64,000 nucleotides of DNA from assembly GCA_903848645.1 (NCBI GenBank), contig CAINGU010000087.1:124001-188000 (forward strand), written 5' to 3'. The stretch comes from an uncultured cyanobacterium. GTDB taxonomy: Bacteria; Cyanobacteriota; Cyanobacteriia; Cyanobacteriales; Nostocaceae. The notes under the pieces were generated by a model that saw only the letters and a program-made list of their open reading frames with translations, made no database searches and was not told the origin of the DNA. The position numbers were made by a program, and so were the translations under genes. Shown one piece after another: positions 1 through 8,663 of this stretch (position 1 is its first letter; every line of letters begins with the position of its first letter).

Positions 1-58
1 AAAGACTCACGCAAAATCTCTCTAAAACCTTCTTACCTTCCGCGAAAATTTCATTAAA

Positions 59-1414
59 ATGCAAACCACCCTTCGTCACCGTCGCCAAAAACTAGCAGAA
101 ATCATAGACTTTCCCGCCGTTCTTTGGTCAGGTAGTAGCAGTCCCCGCAACTTCCCCGCCAATACCTTCCCCCACCGCGCCAATAGCCATTTCCTCTATT
201 TTGCCGGAATTACCCTCGAAAATGCCGCCATTCGCCTAGAAAGTGGCAAGCTACAACTATTTATAGATGACCCCCACCCCAGTAGCGCCCTGTGGCATGG
301 AGAAACCCCCAGCCGTGAAGAAATTGCTGCCAAAATAGGCGCAGATGAAGCCAGAACTATGGGAGAATTAGGAAATTATTTAGAAAATGCGGCAACTTTG
401 CCCGGACAAGATGCAACTACTTGGACACAGCAAACACAATTTTTAAATCGCCGGATTTCACCAAAAAATCAACGGTCAGGAATTGATTTAGAACTAGCCA
501 AAGCCATTGTTTCTTTGCGGCTTACCCACGACGCAGCAGCATTAGTAGAATTACGTAAAGCCGCGAATGTGAGTGTAACGGCACACAAAGCCGGAATGGC
601 TGCAACTTCTTCAGCTAAACTAGAAGCAGAAGTACGCGCCGCAATGGAAGCAGTCATTATGGGTCAAAATATGACCACTGCTTACACCAGTATTGTTACA
701 GTTCATGGCGAAGTTTTACACAATAATCATTATTACCACTCTCTGCAACCAGGAGATTTACTTTTAGCTGACGTGGGTGCAGAAACAGAGACTGGTTGGG
801 CTGCGGATATTACCCGGACTTGGCCTGTTTCTGGTAAGTTTTCATCTACCCAAAGAGACATTTATGATATTGTTTTAGCTGCCCATGATGCTTGTATTCA
901 AAACATAGCTCCTGGTGTAGAATATGCAGAAATTCATCTATTAGCAGCGACTGTCATTGCTGAAGGTTTAGTAGATTTAGGAATTTTGCAAGGTAAACCA
1001 GAAGATTTGGTAAAAATGGATCTTCATGCTTTATTTTTTCCCCACGGAATTGGGCATCTTTTAGGTTTAGATGTTCATGATATGGAAGATTTAGGAGACA
1101 TTGCCGGTTATGATCAAGGAAGAAGTAGAAGTAGCCGTTTTGGTTTAAGTTATCTGCGGTTAAATCGTCCCTTACTTGCGGGAATGTTAGTGACAATTGA
1201 ACCGGGATTTTACCAAGTTCCCGCAATTTTAAATGATCCAAAAACTCGTTCACAATATCAATATTTAGTCAATTGGGAACGGTTAGCACAATTTGCAGAT
1301 GTGCGGGGAATTCGCATTGAGGATGATGTATTAGTTACAGAATCAGGAAGTGAAGTTTTAACAGCCGCATTACCAAATCAAGCCAGTGCTATTGAAGATT
1401 TAGTTGGTTATTAA
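59..1414 (+). CDS. pepP: Xaa-Pro aminopeptidase (aminopeptidase P, M24B)
   Basis: The product is a cytosolic metallopeptidase that removes an N-terminal residue preceding proline. The 451-residue length fits aminopeptidase P. Residues about 1-130 look like the non-catalytic N-terminal domain (FPANTFPHRANSHFLYF). The C-terminal half has the pita-bread fold with the five metal ligands in order: Asp of LLADVGAE, Asp of ADITRTWP, His of HGIGHLLGLDVHD, Glu of TIEPGF and Glu of IRIEDDV. All ligands are present, so the enzyme should be active. The start is an ATG after an AT-rich leader. A hairpin (GGTGGGC-AAT-GCCCACC, about 1440-1456) follows the stop and may end the transcript. The next gene is on the same strand but 114 bases away, so probably separate. 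Confidence 0.93.
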   Translation: MQTTLRHRRQKLAEIIDFPAVLWSGSSSPRNFPANTFPHRANSHFLYFAGITLENAAIRLESGKLQLFIDDPHPSSALWHGETPSREEIAAKIGADEARTMGELGNYLENAATLPGQDATTWTQQTQFLNRRISPKNQRSGIDLELAKAIVSLRLTHDAAALVELRKAANVSVTAHKAGMAATSSAKLEAEVRAAMEAVIMGQNMTTAYTSIVTVHGEVLHNNHYYHSLQPGDLLLADVGAETETGWAADITRTWPVSGKFSSTQRDIYDIVLAAHDACIQNIAPGVEYAEIHLLAATVIAEGLVDLGILQGKPEDLVKMDLHALFFPHGIGHLLGLDVHDMEDLGDIAGYDQGRSRSSRFGLSYLRLNRPLLAGMLVTIEPGFYQVPAILNDPKTRSQYQYLVNWERLAQFADVRGIRIEDDVLVTESGSEVLTAALPNQASAIEDLVGY

Positions 1415-1434
1415 TATAACATAATTTCCCAATG

Positions 1435-1460
1435 TAGGGTGGGCAATGCCCACCTTATGG
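1435..1460. repeat. Dispersed palindrome GTAGGGTGGGCAATGCCCACC
   Basis: A perfect 7-bp stem, GGTGGGC/GCCCACC, with an AAT loop lies 25 bases after the pepP stop. This GTAGGGTGGGC... palindrome belongs to the short repeat class common between genes in Nostocales. It could also act as a transcription terminator, but no T-run follows. Confidence 0.5.
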
Positions 1461-1528
1461 TATATTTTCAAAATTAAATATTAGTCCTATATTATGCTAA
1501 AATAATTGTTTTAAATAATTGCCAAATC

Positions 1529-2035
1529 ATGAACAAAAACCCGATAGCATTTATATTTACCAGCATGATTATCAGCTTAGGATTTTTACCATCCTTAGCA
1601 CAAGCAAAACAGCCTGTTTCTGATACCCAAGTTGCCGCAATGGTAGAAGCTTTGCGACTAGCTGCACCCCAAACAAAAAAGCGCAATGATGGATATTATA
1701 GCGAATGGCAAGTTAAACCAGCAACTCTCAAAGGTTGGACAAAAACTTGTCTGAAGAAGGAATTAACACCGACTCAGTTTGAAAATGATCCCAAAGTAGC
1801 CCGTCAAGTTATTTCTTGTATTACTAAACGGGAGTTAAATCAGCAATTTGTAGCGACTAAAAATAATGAAGATAGTGCTGTGCGTGATGTTGCTTGTTGG
1901 TGGATGACTGGTAACTATATAGGTTGTGATAAAGGCTTTACTGCTGATTATGTGCAGAAGGTAGTTCGCTTTTACAAGCAAGAAATTGCCAAACCAGCAG
2001 CAGTAACTTCTCCTACAAAGAAAAGTAGCAATTAA
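1529..2035 (+). CDS. Small secreted protein of unknown function
   Basis: I do not recognise the family. The 168-residue product starts with a clear Sec signal peptide (about residues 1-26, hydrophobic core IAFIFTSMIISLGFLPSL, cleavage after AQA), so it is exported to the periplasm or outside. The mature part is basic and has four cysteines (KTCLKK, VISCITK, VACWWMTGNYIGCDKGF), which could form two disulfides. It faces the convergent small membrane protein gene ending at 2042, only 6 bases away, so the two transcripts must end in a shared interval. No enzyme motif is visible. Confidence 0.7.
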   Translation: MNKNPIAFIFTSMIISLGFLPSLAQAKQPVSDTQVAAMVEALRLAAPQTKKRNDGYYSEWQVKPATLKGWTKTCLKKELTPTQFENDPKVARQVISCITKRELNQQFVATKNNEDSAVRDVACWWMTGNYIGCDKGFTADYVQKVVRFYKQEIAKPAAVTSPTKKSSN

Positions 2036-2041
2036 AATAAT

Positions 2042-2305
2042 TTAAAATGAAGGATTATGTTCATAATCCCAACATTTATTATCCTGCCAAACTCTACCTG
2101 CTAACTCGCATTTTTTCTGGTCTTTAATACCAGGAATTGAGGTAGGGTGAATAATGTTTAAGCTGGATGTAAGATATGAGATCATGAAAGAACCTGAAGA
2201 GAAACCACAAAACATTAAAGTTCCAAAAAAAAACGTAACGCTGACAAATCTTACAGCAGGTATGACAGAAAAATTACGTTTTTTCCCATAGGGTTTATAG
2301 CGCAT
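2042..2305 (-). CDS. Small single-pass membrane protein, unknown function
   Basis: The 87-residue product has a basic N-terminus (MRYKPYGKKRN), one membrane segment (about residues 17-40, VRFVSVTFFFGTLMFCGF) and a C-terminal tail with paired cysteines (KCELAGRVWQDNKCWDYEH). I chose the ATG at 2305 because GAGGA lies 5 bases upstream; a longer frame begins with GTG at 2341 and has no ribosome site. The C/W-rich tail suggests a periplasmic knot or disulfide, and function is unknown. Confidence 0.55.
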   Translation of the reverse strand: MRYKPYGKKRNFSVIPAVRFVSVTFFFGTLMFCGFSSGSFMISYLTSSLNIIHPTSIPGIKDQKKCELAGRVWQDNKCWDYEHNPSF

Positions 2306-2799
2306 ACATTTCCTCAAAATGGTGTTTATGGCAGATAACACCCTGGGAATGTTTACGCGCTGATAATATCAACTTGCAAAATTATTTATAACAAAATATC
2401 ACGGAGATTTCTGTTAGCTAATAAACAAAGGTAATTTTTGTTATTTAACTTGTATTAAGTAGGTTGTCGTTAAAAATTGTCGTTATGGCAAGGGAACGGG
2501 GAACAGGGAACAGAAAAGAGGTTTTGGGCAACTTTACTTTTCATTACATATTACTCTTCGAGAAGCCACTCCGCGTCTACGGTTTTTTTCCGTCCACCTA
2601 CTTAATGGAGTTTAATATTAATCTACTTTTATGATACAGCGATTCCTGCTGTTATAATGTACACATAGCAGGCAAGATGCCCGCACCACAATAGTTTCAT
2701 TATGCAAGCTTGTACCTCATTTCTCCGAAATCTGCTGTAAAAATGAAAATACAAAACTAAATTGGTTCTAAATGCGTTAAACCATTTATCTTTTAATGC
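2306..2799. other. Gene-free spacer with repeat debris left of the integrated element
   Basis: No convincing gene is seen. The spacer holds low-complexity repeats of the type GGGAACGGGGAACAGGGAAC (about 2490-2515) and a palindromic fragment, GGCAAGATGCCCGC with flanks (2651-2694). That fragment is repeated in inverted orientation at about 32870-32912, including the flanking GTTATAA and GTACA words. It ends at the left attachment repeat. Confidence 0.5.
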
Positions 2800-2857
2800 T
2801 TTTAAAAAGCCCGTGACGAGGATTGAACTCGTGACCTCACCCTTACCAAGGGTGTGC
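2800..2857 (-). repeat. Left attachment site: duplicated tRNA-Thr 3' fragment
   Basis: This is a 58-bp perfect copy of 12108-12165. It contains the T arm, variable region and anticodon arm of tRNA-Thr, but lacks the D arm and 5' acceptor strand, so it cannot make a tRNA. Identity breaks on both sides (C versus A at the left, A versus T at the right), which fixes the repeat limits. Confidence 0.93.
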
Positions 2858-2900
2858 AAAATAACGAATTTCCAAGGATTATAACCATTAACGTAGTTGG

Positions 2901-2923
2901 GTTATGCAAGAACTATGCAACTT
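2901..2923 (+). repeat. Candidate integrase arm-type sites, left
   Basis: TTATGCAAG-AAC-TATGCAACTT is a tandem pair of TATGCAA words 44 bases inside the left repeat. It matches 12013-12035 at 20 of 23 positions. The placement inside both element ends suits accessory (arm) binding sites of a tyrosine recombinase, and just ahead of the recombinase start it could also serve autoregulation. Confidence 0.5.
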
Positions 2924-2928
2924 GGAAA

Positions 2929-4122
2929 ATGTACGAGACTGGAAAGCCGTCGTCTAGAGTTCCTAAGATCACCCCACGCAACAATAATGGTGCAATAATA
3001 ATCAGGTTTCAGTACCAAGGGAAGCAATACATACTTTCTCCTGGTGGTCAATATGGCGATAGACTAGCAATGGCAAATGCCGATAGAATAGCTAGTCAAA
3101 TCAAAACAGATATTATTGCTGGTTACTTTGATTCTACATTAGAAAAGTACCAACCAAAAGTTAAACAGCCTGATAACGTTGTTTCTATCAGTAAGGATGT
3201 AGCACCAAACTTACAAGAGTTATGGCAACAGTACAAGTTAGCTAAACAAGCAAGTGTAGCTAAAACTACTCAAAAAGAGAAGTGGTCACAAATTGATAGA
3301 TGCTTGACTAAGTTATCACCTGAGATGCTGAATCCAGAAAACGCTCGATTGTTGATACCAGAATTGCTCAAAACCTATTCTGTAACTACATTAGAACGCA
3401 TCATTAATGATATACACGCTTGTAGTAATTGGGCGTTTGAGATTGGATTGATTAGTATTAACCCTTGGAGAAGACTAAAACAGCAGTTACCAGACAAACC
3501 CCAAAGTGGTAGAACAAAAAAAGCATACTCACGTAATGAGGTTAACGCTATTATTCAAGCGTTTAGGGGTGATTGGTACTGCAATATTAAGTCCGCTTTT
3601 AAAGATAGCTGGTATGCTGACTTTGTTGAATTTTTGTTTCTAACTGGATGTAGACCGGAAGAGGCTATTGCACTTACTTGGGATTGTGTCAAAGATAAGG
3701 TAATTGTCTTTGATAAAGCATACTCTTGTGGTATTTTGAAAAACACAAAGAACAACAAAGCGCGTATGTTTCCAATAACACCACAAATCAGGGAGTTATT
3801 AGATCGGCGTTTGACTTATGTTTCTACTATCTCTAGTAAGCTACTGTTTCCAGCGCAAAACAGTAGTTACATCAACTTGAGAAACTTCACACAACGTTAC
3901 ACTAAAAGGATTGTAGAAAATCTAGTTAATGAAGGTAAGGTCAAACAATACTTACCTACTTACAACCTAAGAAACACAAGTATCACGCATTATTTACGTC
4001 AAGGTGTTGATATAGCTACGGTAGCGGCGTTAATGGAAACATCAGAAGAGATGATTAACCAGCATTACTGGAGTCCAGATGATGACATTATCCATAATAA
4101 TGTTCAGTTACCGGAAATTTAG
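2929..4122 (+). CDS. Tyrosine recombinase / integrase of the tRNA-Thr element
   Basis: This is a site-specific recombinase expected to integrate and excise the element. The 397-residue product has an N-terminal arm-DNA-binding region (IIIRFQYQGKQYILSPGGQ), a core-binding domain (about 85-185) and a catalytic domain. Visible catalytic residues are Arg in TGCRPEE (R242), the Lys-bearing KNTKNNKAR hairpin, YNLRNT with the second Arg (R348), and Tyr in NQHYW (Y380). The usual His of HxLRHT is Tyr, and the following His is Asn, a divergent active site. I chose ATG 2929 because family members begin near this point and because the upstream extension (GTG at 2854) would run through the candidate arm sites. 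That alternative GTG lies inside the att repeat. Confidence 0.87.
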   Translation: MYETGKPSSRVPKITPRNNNGAIIIRFQYQGKQYILSPGGQYGDRLAMANADRIASQIKTDIIAGYFDSTLEKYQPKVKQPDNVVSISKDVAPNLQELWQQYKLAKQASVAKTTQKEKWSQIDRCLTKLSPEMLNPENARLLIPELLKTYSVTTLERIINDIHACSNWAFEIGLISINPWRRLKQQLPDKPQSGRTKKAYSRNEVNAIIQAFRGDWYCNIKSAFKDSWYADFVEFLFLTGCRPEEAIALTWDCVKDKVIVFDKAYSCGILKNTKNNKARMFPITPQIRELLDRRLTYVSTISSKLLFPAQNSSYINLRNFTQRYTKRIVENLVNEGKVKQYLPTYNLRNTSITHYLRQGVDIATVAALMETSEEMINQHYWSPDDDIIHNNVQLPEI

Positions 4123-4221
4123 AACCATAGCCATAACAGGTATAAGTGTCAGAGTTGTAATTGCATTATCTTACTGCAACTAACACTACTTACCATACAC
4201 CACTTAACATACAACAGTAAC

Positions 4222-4251
4222 AAGGGATAGAAACAACAGTAACTATCCCTT
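4222..4251 (+). terminator. Hairpin after the integrase gene
   Basis: AAGGGATAG pairs with CTATCCCTT across a 12-base loop, followed by ATTTCTT. The position 100 bases after the integrase stop fits a transcription terminator, though the T-run is short. Confidence 0.45.
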
Positions 4252-4260
4252 ATTTCTTAC

Positions 4261-4480
4261 GTTATGTAAGGTGATCAACCTTATTGCAACAAGTGGAGTA
4301 ACAATAACTCAGTTATCACCATAACTGAAGTAATGATAACTAGCTTGTTGCAATAACGATATTAAGAACAACTTGCTTATTGCGATAACTGAAGTAATGC
4401 TAACTCACATAACTCTCATTACTGTAATAGTGATAACTGCAATAAGAGTTATGTTGATATTGTAGTTATGTTAGTTTGTG
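4261..4480. repeat. Iteron-like AT-rich repeat region
   Basis: The spacer between the integrase and the small RHH gene (4123-4876) has no convincing gene. It is rich in recurring words: ATAACTGAAGTAATG followed by (A/C) and TAACT occurs at 4321-4341 and 4385-4405 (20 of 21 identical, 64 bases apart), with repeated TTATTGC(A/G)A, TTGTTGCAATAA and GATAACT words between and around them. Such clustered AT-rich repeats ahead of a replication gene could be an origin or operator array. No experiment-independent proof is available from sequence. Confidence 0.4.
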
Positions 4481-4876
4481 CAATTTCAACTTACTATCAT
4501 TACTAACTACAACTTTATAATTCAATAACGAGTAACAGAAACATGAATTATGTGGTGTAACTTTGTTATTTCTTATTGCAATAAGAGATGTTTGTCTTAC
4601 TAGCATTATCATACTAGCGATATCTTACATAACCTAAGAAACAACCAATTTATAGTAATAAATAGATTTAGCGATACATCAATAAAAAATTCTTATTTTG
4701 TTCGGGAAACCGTACTGAAAAAATATTTATAAATCACCCAAAATTTAAATTTTTATATGTTAACTTAGATTCATGGCTCTAAAGCCAAAGTATTTCACCT
4801 AAAGTAATAACCAAAAACGCGCTTTTTCAACAAAGCAGTAGGTGATATTTGTCCAATTAACTCAAGGATAACTGCA

Positions 4877-5053
4877 ATGATTAACGCCAATAAAACTTTC
4901 TTATCTAGTATTGTGGCAACTCGATTAACGATGAATTACTGTAATGGCTTGACGGATATTGCTAGACAGAAGAATACAACAGTTGCAGCTTTGATCAGAC
5001 AAGTATTGATGGAGTGGATAGATGGTACAAAAACAATAAATACCAGCAATTAG
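4877..5053 (+). CDS. Ribbon-helix-helix (CopG/Arc-like) small protein
   Basis: The 58-residue product has the pattern IVATRLTMNYCNGLTDIARQ followed by VAALIRQVLMEWI. This is the beta-strand plus two-helix signature of CopG-type DNA-binding proteins (alternating polar strand VATRLT, then helix, turn and the SxLIRxxLxxWL-like helix). It starts at ATG with AAGGATAA upstream and lies 34 bases before the replication gene, in the same direction. It is therefore probably its copy-control or autoregulatory partner, as in plasmid CopG-Rep pairs. That role is inference. Confidence 0.65.
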   Translation: MINANKTFLSSIVATRLTMNYCNGLTDIARQKNTTVAALIRQVLMEWIDGTKTINTSN

Positions 5054-5087
5054 ATGCTGGTATTGCTACTCATAGGAGTTTAACTAT

Positions 5088-6971
5088 ATGACTTTGACCG
5101 ATTATATTAAACCGACCGATTTAACTATACTTACCAACAATTATTCTAACATGACAAATACTAACTCTAACGAATCTAAAGTAATTCAACGTACTGAAAC
5201 TATCAAGTGGCTACAAGAAAATGGTTATCCAGCATTACCAGTAGCACCAGCCCAAGACCCACATCAACACCCAAAACGTAACAAAGAAACAGGAGAAATT
5301 GAGTTAGATAAAGATGGTAATCCTCTACTACTCTTTACAGGTAAAAATCCATCTTATTTAGATGAAGATGGTAAGCCGCGTATTATTTCCCACAAAATTT
5401 ATCAGATTAATCTACCCCTGCAAAGAGAAATTGATAAGTGGTTTGCACATCCAGATACAGGTGTTGGCACGTTAGGTGGTTACAACGATGCTATGTGGAT
5501 TGACGTTGATGTTAAGCAATTTGACTCTCAAGAAGATTGTGATAATGCAGTTAATAAACTTTTTGAAGATCATCCAGAATTAAAAGAAACATTTATCGAA
5601 CGCACTCATAGTGGTGGATATCGAATTGGGGTGAAAGTCAGGCAATTACCAGATTTTAAGCTCTTCACCCTTCAACCAAATGGTAAGCACGTTGGTGAGG
5701 CACTTGGCAAAGGTAGCTTTACTGTGTTAGCTCCAACTGTAGGAACTTCAGGCAACGCTTACCGCAATATCCAGCGCGTTCCATTAGTTGAAGTAGACTC
5801 GCTGGAGTCAATAGGAATCTATCCATTCAAAAAGAATAAGGAAGAAACCAAAACAACTAAAACAACCAAAACAACCAAAACAACCAAAATCAAAAAGGAA
5901 ACAAAACGCGCACCTCAACCAGTTAATACATCTAGTATCAGTTTGGAATTGTTGGGAAGTGAAACAAGTCAAAGTATCCTGAAAGGTCAAGCTGACAATA
6001 ATGATCGTTCTGATGCTCTCACAACTGCTATTAGAGAATGGTACGGTTGGGAAAATTGGTGTAACGAAAATGGAATTGACTACAGTGGCATAACTAAGGA
6101 ACTAGCTCAAAAAGCTGGTAATCAGTTAGGGCTTGATTCTGATCGAGTGGATAGAGTTCTAGATAGTGTTGATATTGATAACTGTCATCCAGCAACACTA
6201 TTTATGGGAGATGGGGATGAATCTAAATGTTGGTTGAAAGTTCGCAAACTAGATAAGAAAGTCTATGAAGATAATTGTCCAGACCATATCAAACAAGAAA
6301 TTGAACAGCAGGTCAATTCTAACTTGCAACAAAAGTATGAGTTAACTATGAATGAAGTAGAACGAATATTAGAGATTGATGACCCTGGTAGACAGATGTG
6401 GGAGCTAGAACAACTGTCAAAGCAAACTAGAATTAAACCCACCAAACTCGTAGAGATTTACAAAGCCAAGTCAACTGCTAGTCAGACTTTTGCTCCTATT
6501 GATATTCATGACTTCCTAGCCAATAACCCAGATGAACGTAATTGGCTTATTGCGGCTCATATATGTTCAGGTACAACTATCCTTATGTATGCTGATGGTG
6601 GTGTCGGCAAAACATTATTAGCTAATGATTTAACTAAATCTGTTGCAACAGGTCAAGCTTGGAATGGTTATCCAACTAAACAGGGTAAAGTATTAATCAT
6701 TCAAACAGATGAACCAGAAGTTGACACATCAGAACGGTTGAATATTGCTGGTTTTAAGGACATCCCAAGAGGAGTAGTAACAATTGAAACTAATTGGCAG
6801 TTTTCGCAAATACGCCAACTCAGACAATGGATCGAGCGCGAACGTCCTTTATTTGTAGTGATTGATTCCCTTACATCAGCTAACCGTAACAGTGGTGTGG
6901 AAGAAAAAGACACAGCATACGGGGCTGTGCTATATGAACTACGAGATATAGCTAATGAGTTTAAATGCTAA
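5088..6971 (+). pseudogene. Prim-pol / RepA-like helicase, 5' part cut by an in-frame stop
   Basis: This is the replication protein of the element. Residues about 30-250 form a bifunctional primase-polymerase domain: catalytic Asp-x-Asp in MWIDVDVKQF, then RTHSGGYRI and KGSFTVLAPT. A Lys-Thr-Thr linker repeat (residues 255-266, four 9-bp units) follows. A RecA/RepA-like ATPase begins near residue 485, with Walker A GGVGKT and Walker B LFVVIDS. The frame ends with TAA at 6969-6971 just after ANEFKC, in the middle of the ATPase fold. The same frame resumes at once with IMVLHHENKNGGTRGTTAI, the next conserved motif. A single substitution (for example TCA to TAA) would explain this. AGGAG lies 9 bases before the ATG. 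Either a recent pseudogene or a two-part or readthrough product. Confidence 0.85.
5850..5885 (+). repeat. 9-bp coding microsatellite (Lys-Thr-Thr x4)
   Basis: Four tandem AAAACAACC-type units encode a basic Lys-Thr-Thr linker between the prim-pol and helicase domains. In-frame slippage here would only change linker length. Confidence 0.7.
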
Positions 6972-6974
6972 ATT

Positions 6975-7472
6975 ATGGTTCTACACCACGAAAACAAAAA
7001 TGGTGGTACTAGAGGTACAACAGCGATTTGTGACAACGTATCAGAAGTATGGCGGTTGCGTAAGGGTGAACCAAACGAGAATTTATCTGACACACAACGG
7101 GTGTTAGAAATAAGTAAGTCCCGATCTGGTTGTACGGGAAAACATCAAATTGATTTAGATACAGATAACTACTCTTGGAAACATCAAGGTAAGTTTGGTG
7201 AACCAGAAAACGCTCCCAAATCACTCAAAGACAAATTACTAGGGTTTCTGGAAGATCAGCCAGGGCGTAAATACAAAGTTAAGGAACTGGCAACACAATT
7301 AAATAGCAACGAAGAAACTGTTAGACGTAATCTAGAAAAACTATGTCAAAAAGGACAGATTAACCGTGAAGAGACAAAAGCAGACACACCTGGCGGTAAG
7401 CAAAAAGTAACTTTATATTTTGCACCGCAACTACAAACAAGTGTGGAACCTTTGCTTGAAATGCAGTCATAG
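6975..7472 (+). pseudogene. 3' remainder of the split prim-pol/helicase gene
   Basis: The reading frame is the same as that of the upstream fragment and begins one codon after its stop. Residues 1-60 carry the post-Walker-B helicase motif (VLHHENKNGGTRGTTAI, then VSEVWRLRKG), which cannot fold alone. The C-terminal 75 residues form a winged-helix module (LLGFLEDQPGRKYKVKELA followed by NSNEETVRRNLEKLCQKGQI), common at the end of such replication proteins. No ribosome binding site precedes the ATG at 6975, although stop and start are close enough for translational restart. The intact ancestor would have been about 794 residues. Confidence 0.8.
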
Positions 7473-7508
7473 TAAGCGTTATAAGCCTCCACACTAGGGG
7501 TTACACAA

Positions 7509-7539
7509 AAGGGTCAACACTACTTTGATGTTGACCCTT
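7509..7539. terminator. Strong hairpin after the replication gene
   Basis: AAGGGTCAACA pairs perfectly with TGTTGACCCTT (11 bp, 9-base loop) 36 bases after the stop. The flanks have A-runs on the left and few T on the right, so it could stop transcripts, better on the minus strand. Confidence 0.5.
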
Positions 7540-7675
7540 ATAACCAAAAACTGATTACTGTCATCAAGAATAAATACAAATTGACTTATTAAATGATTGA
7601 TATTAACTGCTTGGCTAAAAATTACAAGGTGATGTTTCAATGCTGACTTAGAAGACCGCGCCAATCAATTTAACT

Positions 7676-7782
7676 AAGGTTCCACAGTAAGTAAGATTAA
7701 GGCATACGTGGAACCTTTTATTAACCCTTGTGTTGAACCTTCAAACCTAGTCAGGGCAATAGTTTTGTTCAAGGTTCCACAC
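7676..7782. repeat. AAGGTTCCAC repeat cluster
   Basis: AAGGTTCCAC occurs at 7676-7685 and 7771-7780, its exact inverse GTGGAACCTT at 7708-7717, and a variant GTTGAACCTT near 7732-7741. A further GTGGAACCTTTG lies inside the end of the replication gene (about 7442). The cluster sits just ahead of the second small RHH gene and could be its operator or part of an origin. The rest of 7473-7827 shows nothing else. Confidence 0.45.
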
Positions 7783-7827
7783 TCTATATTGTACACACGG
7801 TAATAATTAACCACAAGTAGTTATCTT

Positions 7828-7983
7828 ATGGATGAATCGAGAAAAAACAAACTTTGTAAAATAGTTGTTTATCTTAATAAACAGGACTATGAGTTAGTTC
7901 GGTTATTAGCTGATGAACAAGGTATTAATCTTAGTAAATTGGGTAACAACTTGTTTCAAGAATATATAGATAGAAAAATTTAG
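7828..7983 (+). CDS. Second small ribbon-helix-helix-like protein
   Basis: The 51-residue product reads as a CopG-like fold: strand CKIVVYLNKQ, helix DYELVRLLADEQG, turn, helix NLSKLGNNLFQEYI. It is short but complete. It lies downstream of the GGTTCCAC repeats and upstream of a perfect palindrome at 8022-8042, both plausible operators. It may act as a second copy-control or antitoxin-like repressor, but I see no toxin gene paired with it. Confidence 0.5.
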   Translation: MDESRKNKLCKIVVYLNKQDYELVRLLADEQGINLSKLGNNLFQEYIDRKI

Positions 7984-8021
7984 TTGTATTTGTAATATGT
8001 AAATACAATCCTTCTATTTAA

Positions 8022-8042
8022 TGTGATATGTGGTATATCACA
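8022..8042. repeat. Palindrome TGTGATAT-N5-ATATCACA
   Basis: A perfect 8-bp inverted repeat with a 5-base spacer lies 38 bases after the second RHH gene, in an otherwise gene-free AT-rich stretch (7984-8303). The symmetry fits a dimeric repressor operator. No T-run follows, so a terminator is less likely. Confidence 0.4.
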
Positions 8043-8303
8043 CTAATAGAAATAAATAAAGTAACTATAAGTAAGTTACAATTAGTTTTCTTATTGCTGT
8101 ATGATACAACTAATTCAATAACTGTAAGTAAGTTAATAAAACGTTGCTTTTGTAATTACAGTAAGTTTGATTATTGTTAATTCAATATGTAACTACTAAT
8201 GTTAATTTTGATCGCCGCTATTGCAATAACTTGTTGTTGTATGATGCGGCGTTTTTGTTGATTGTTATTAATATTTTTTTCTACCTCTTACGTTGTTTTC
8301 AAT

Positions 8304-8663
8304 TTAGTTTCTAACTAACTTATCCAAAATACCTTTAGCACAATTATAAAGTTCTTTATCATTTCCATTGTTAGCAAGTAAGTAAAATACTTCCCATTCA
8401 TCAGGAGTGATACTTAAATATTCACTAGATTTATAGTTATCTGCTGACGCTCTCATTTTTCTACTAGAACCTGTTTTTGATTTAATCTTTAAGTAGCGTC
8501 CCCTATTTCCTGTAGTGCGAACCTTGACTTCCCATAAACAACCGCTACTATCTTGTATATTTGCATTTCCTAAATCTTCTTTACCACCATGTCGTAGTTC
8601 ATTCCATACGTCAGCAGTACCTTTAGCTAATTTATATAATTTGATAACATCAGATGGATTCAT
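8304..8663 (-). CDS. Element-borne protein of unknown function
   Basis: The protein is a soluble, basic and glycine/lysine-rich product of 119 residues from ATG 8663 (123 from a TTG at 8675). Its middle (LWEVKVRTTGNRGRYLKIKSKTG) has alternating strands, and EVKV could be part of a nuclease-like core, but no full motif is present. It is the only intact cargo gene on the minus strand near the replication module and is convergent with it. A CGCCGC/GCGGCG pair with a following T-run (8213-8256) lies beyond its 3' end. I do not recognise the family. Confidence 0.5.
   Translation of the reverse strand: MNPSDVIKLYKLAKGTADVWNELRHGGKEDLGNANIQDSSGCLWEVKVRTTGNRGRYLKIKSKTGSSRKMRASADNYKSSEYLSITPDEWEVFYLLANNGNDKELYNCAKGILDKLVRN

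Noticed and set aside
2800-2857. Second functional tRNA-Thr
   Set aside because: The D arm and 5' acceptor strand are missing; it is only the duplicated 3' part left by integration.
2629-2859. Minus-strand 76-codon frame across the left attachment site
   Set aside because: It starts in the tRNA fragment and reads through repeat debris; it has no ribosome site or domain.
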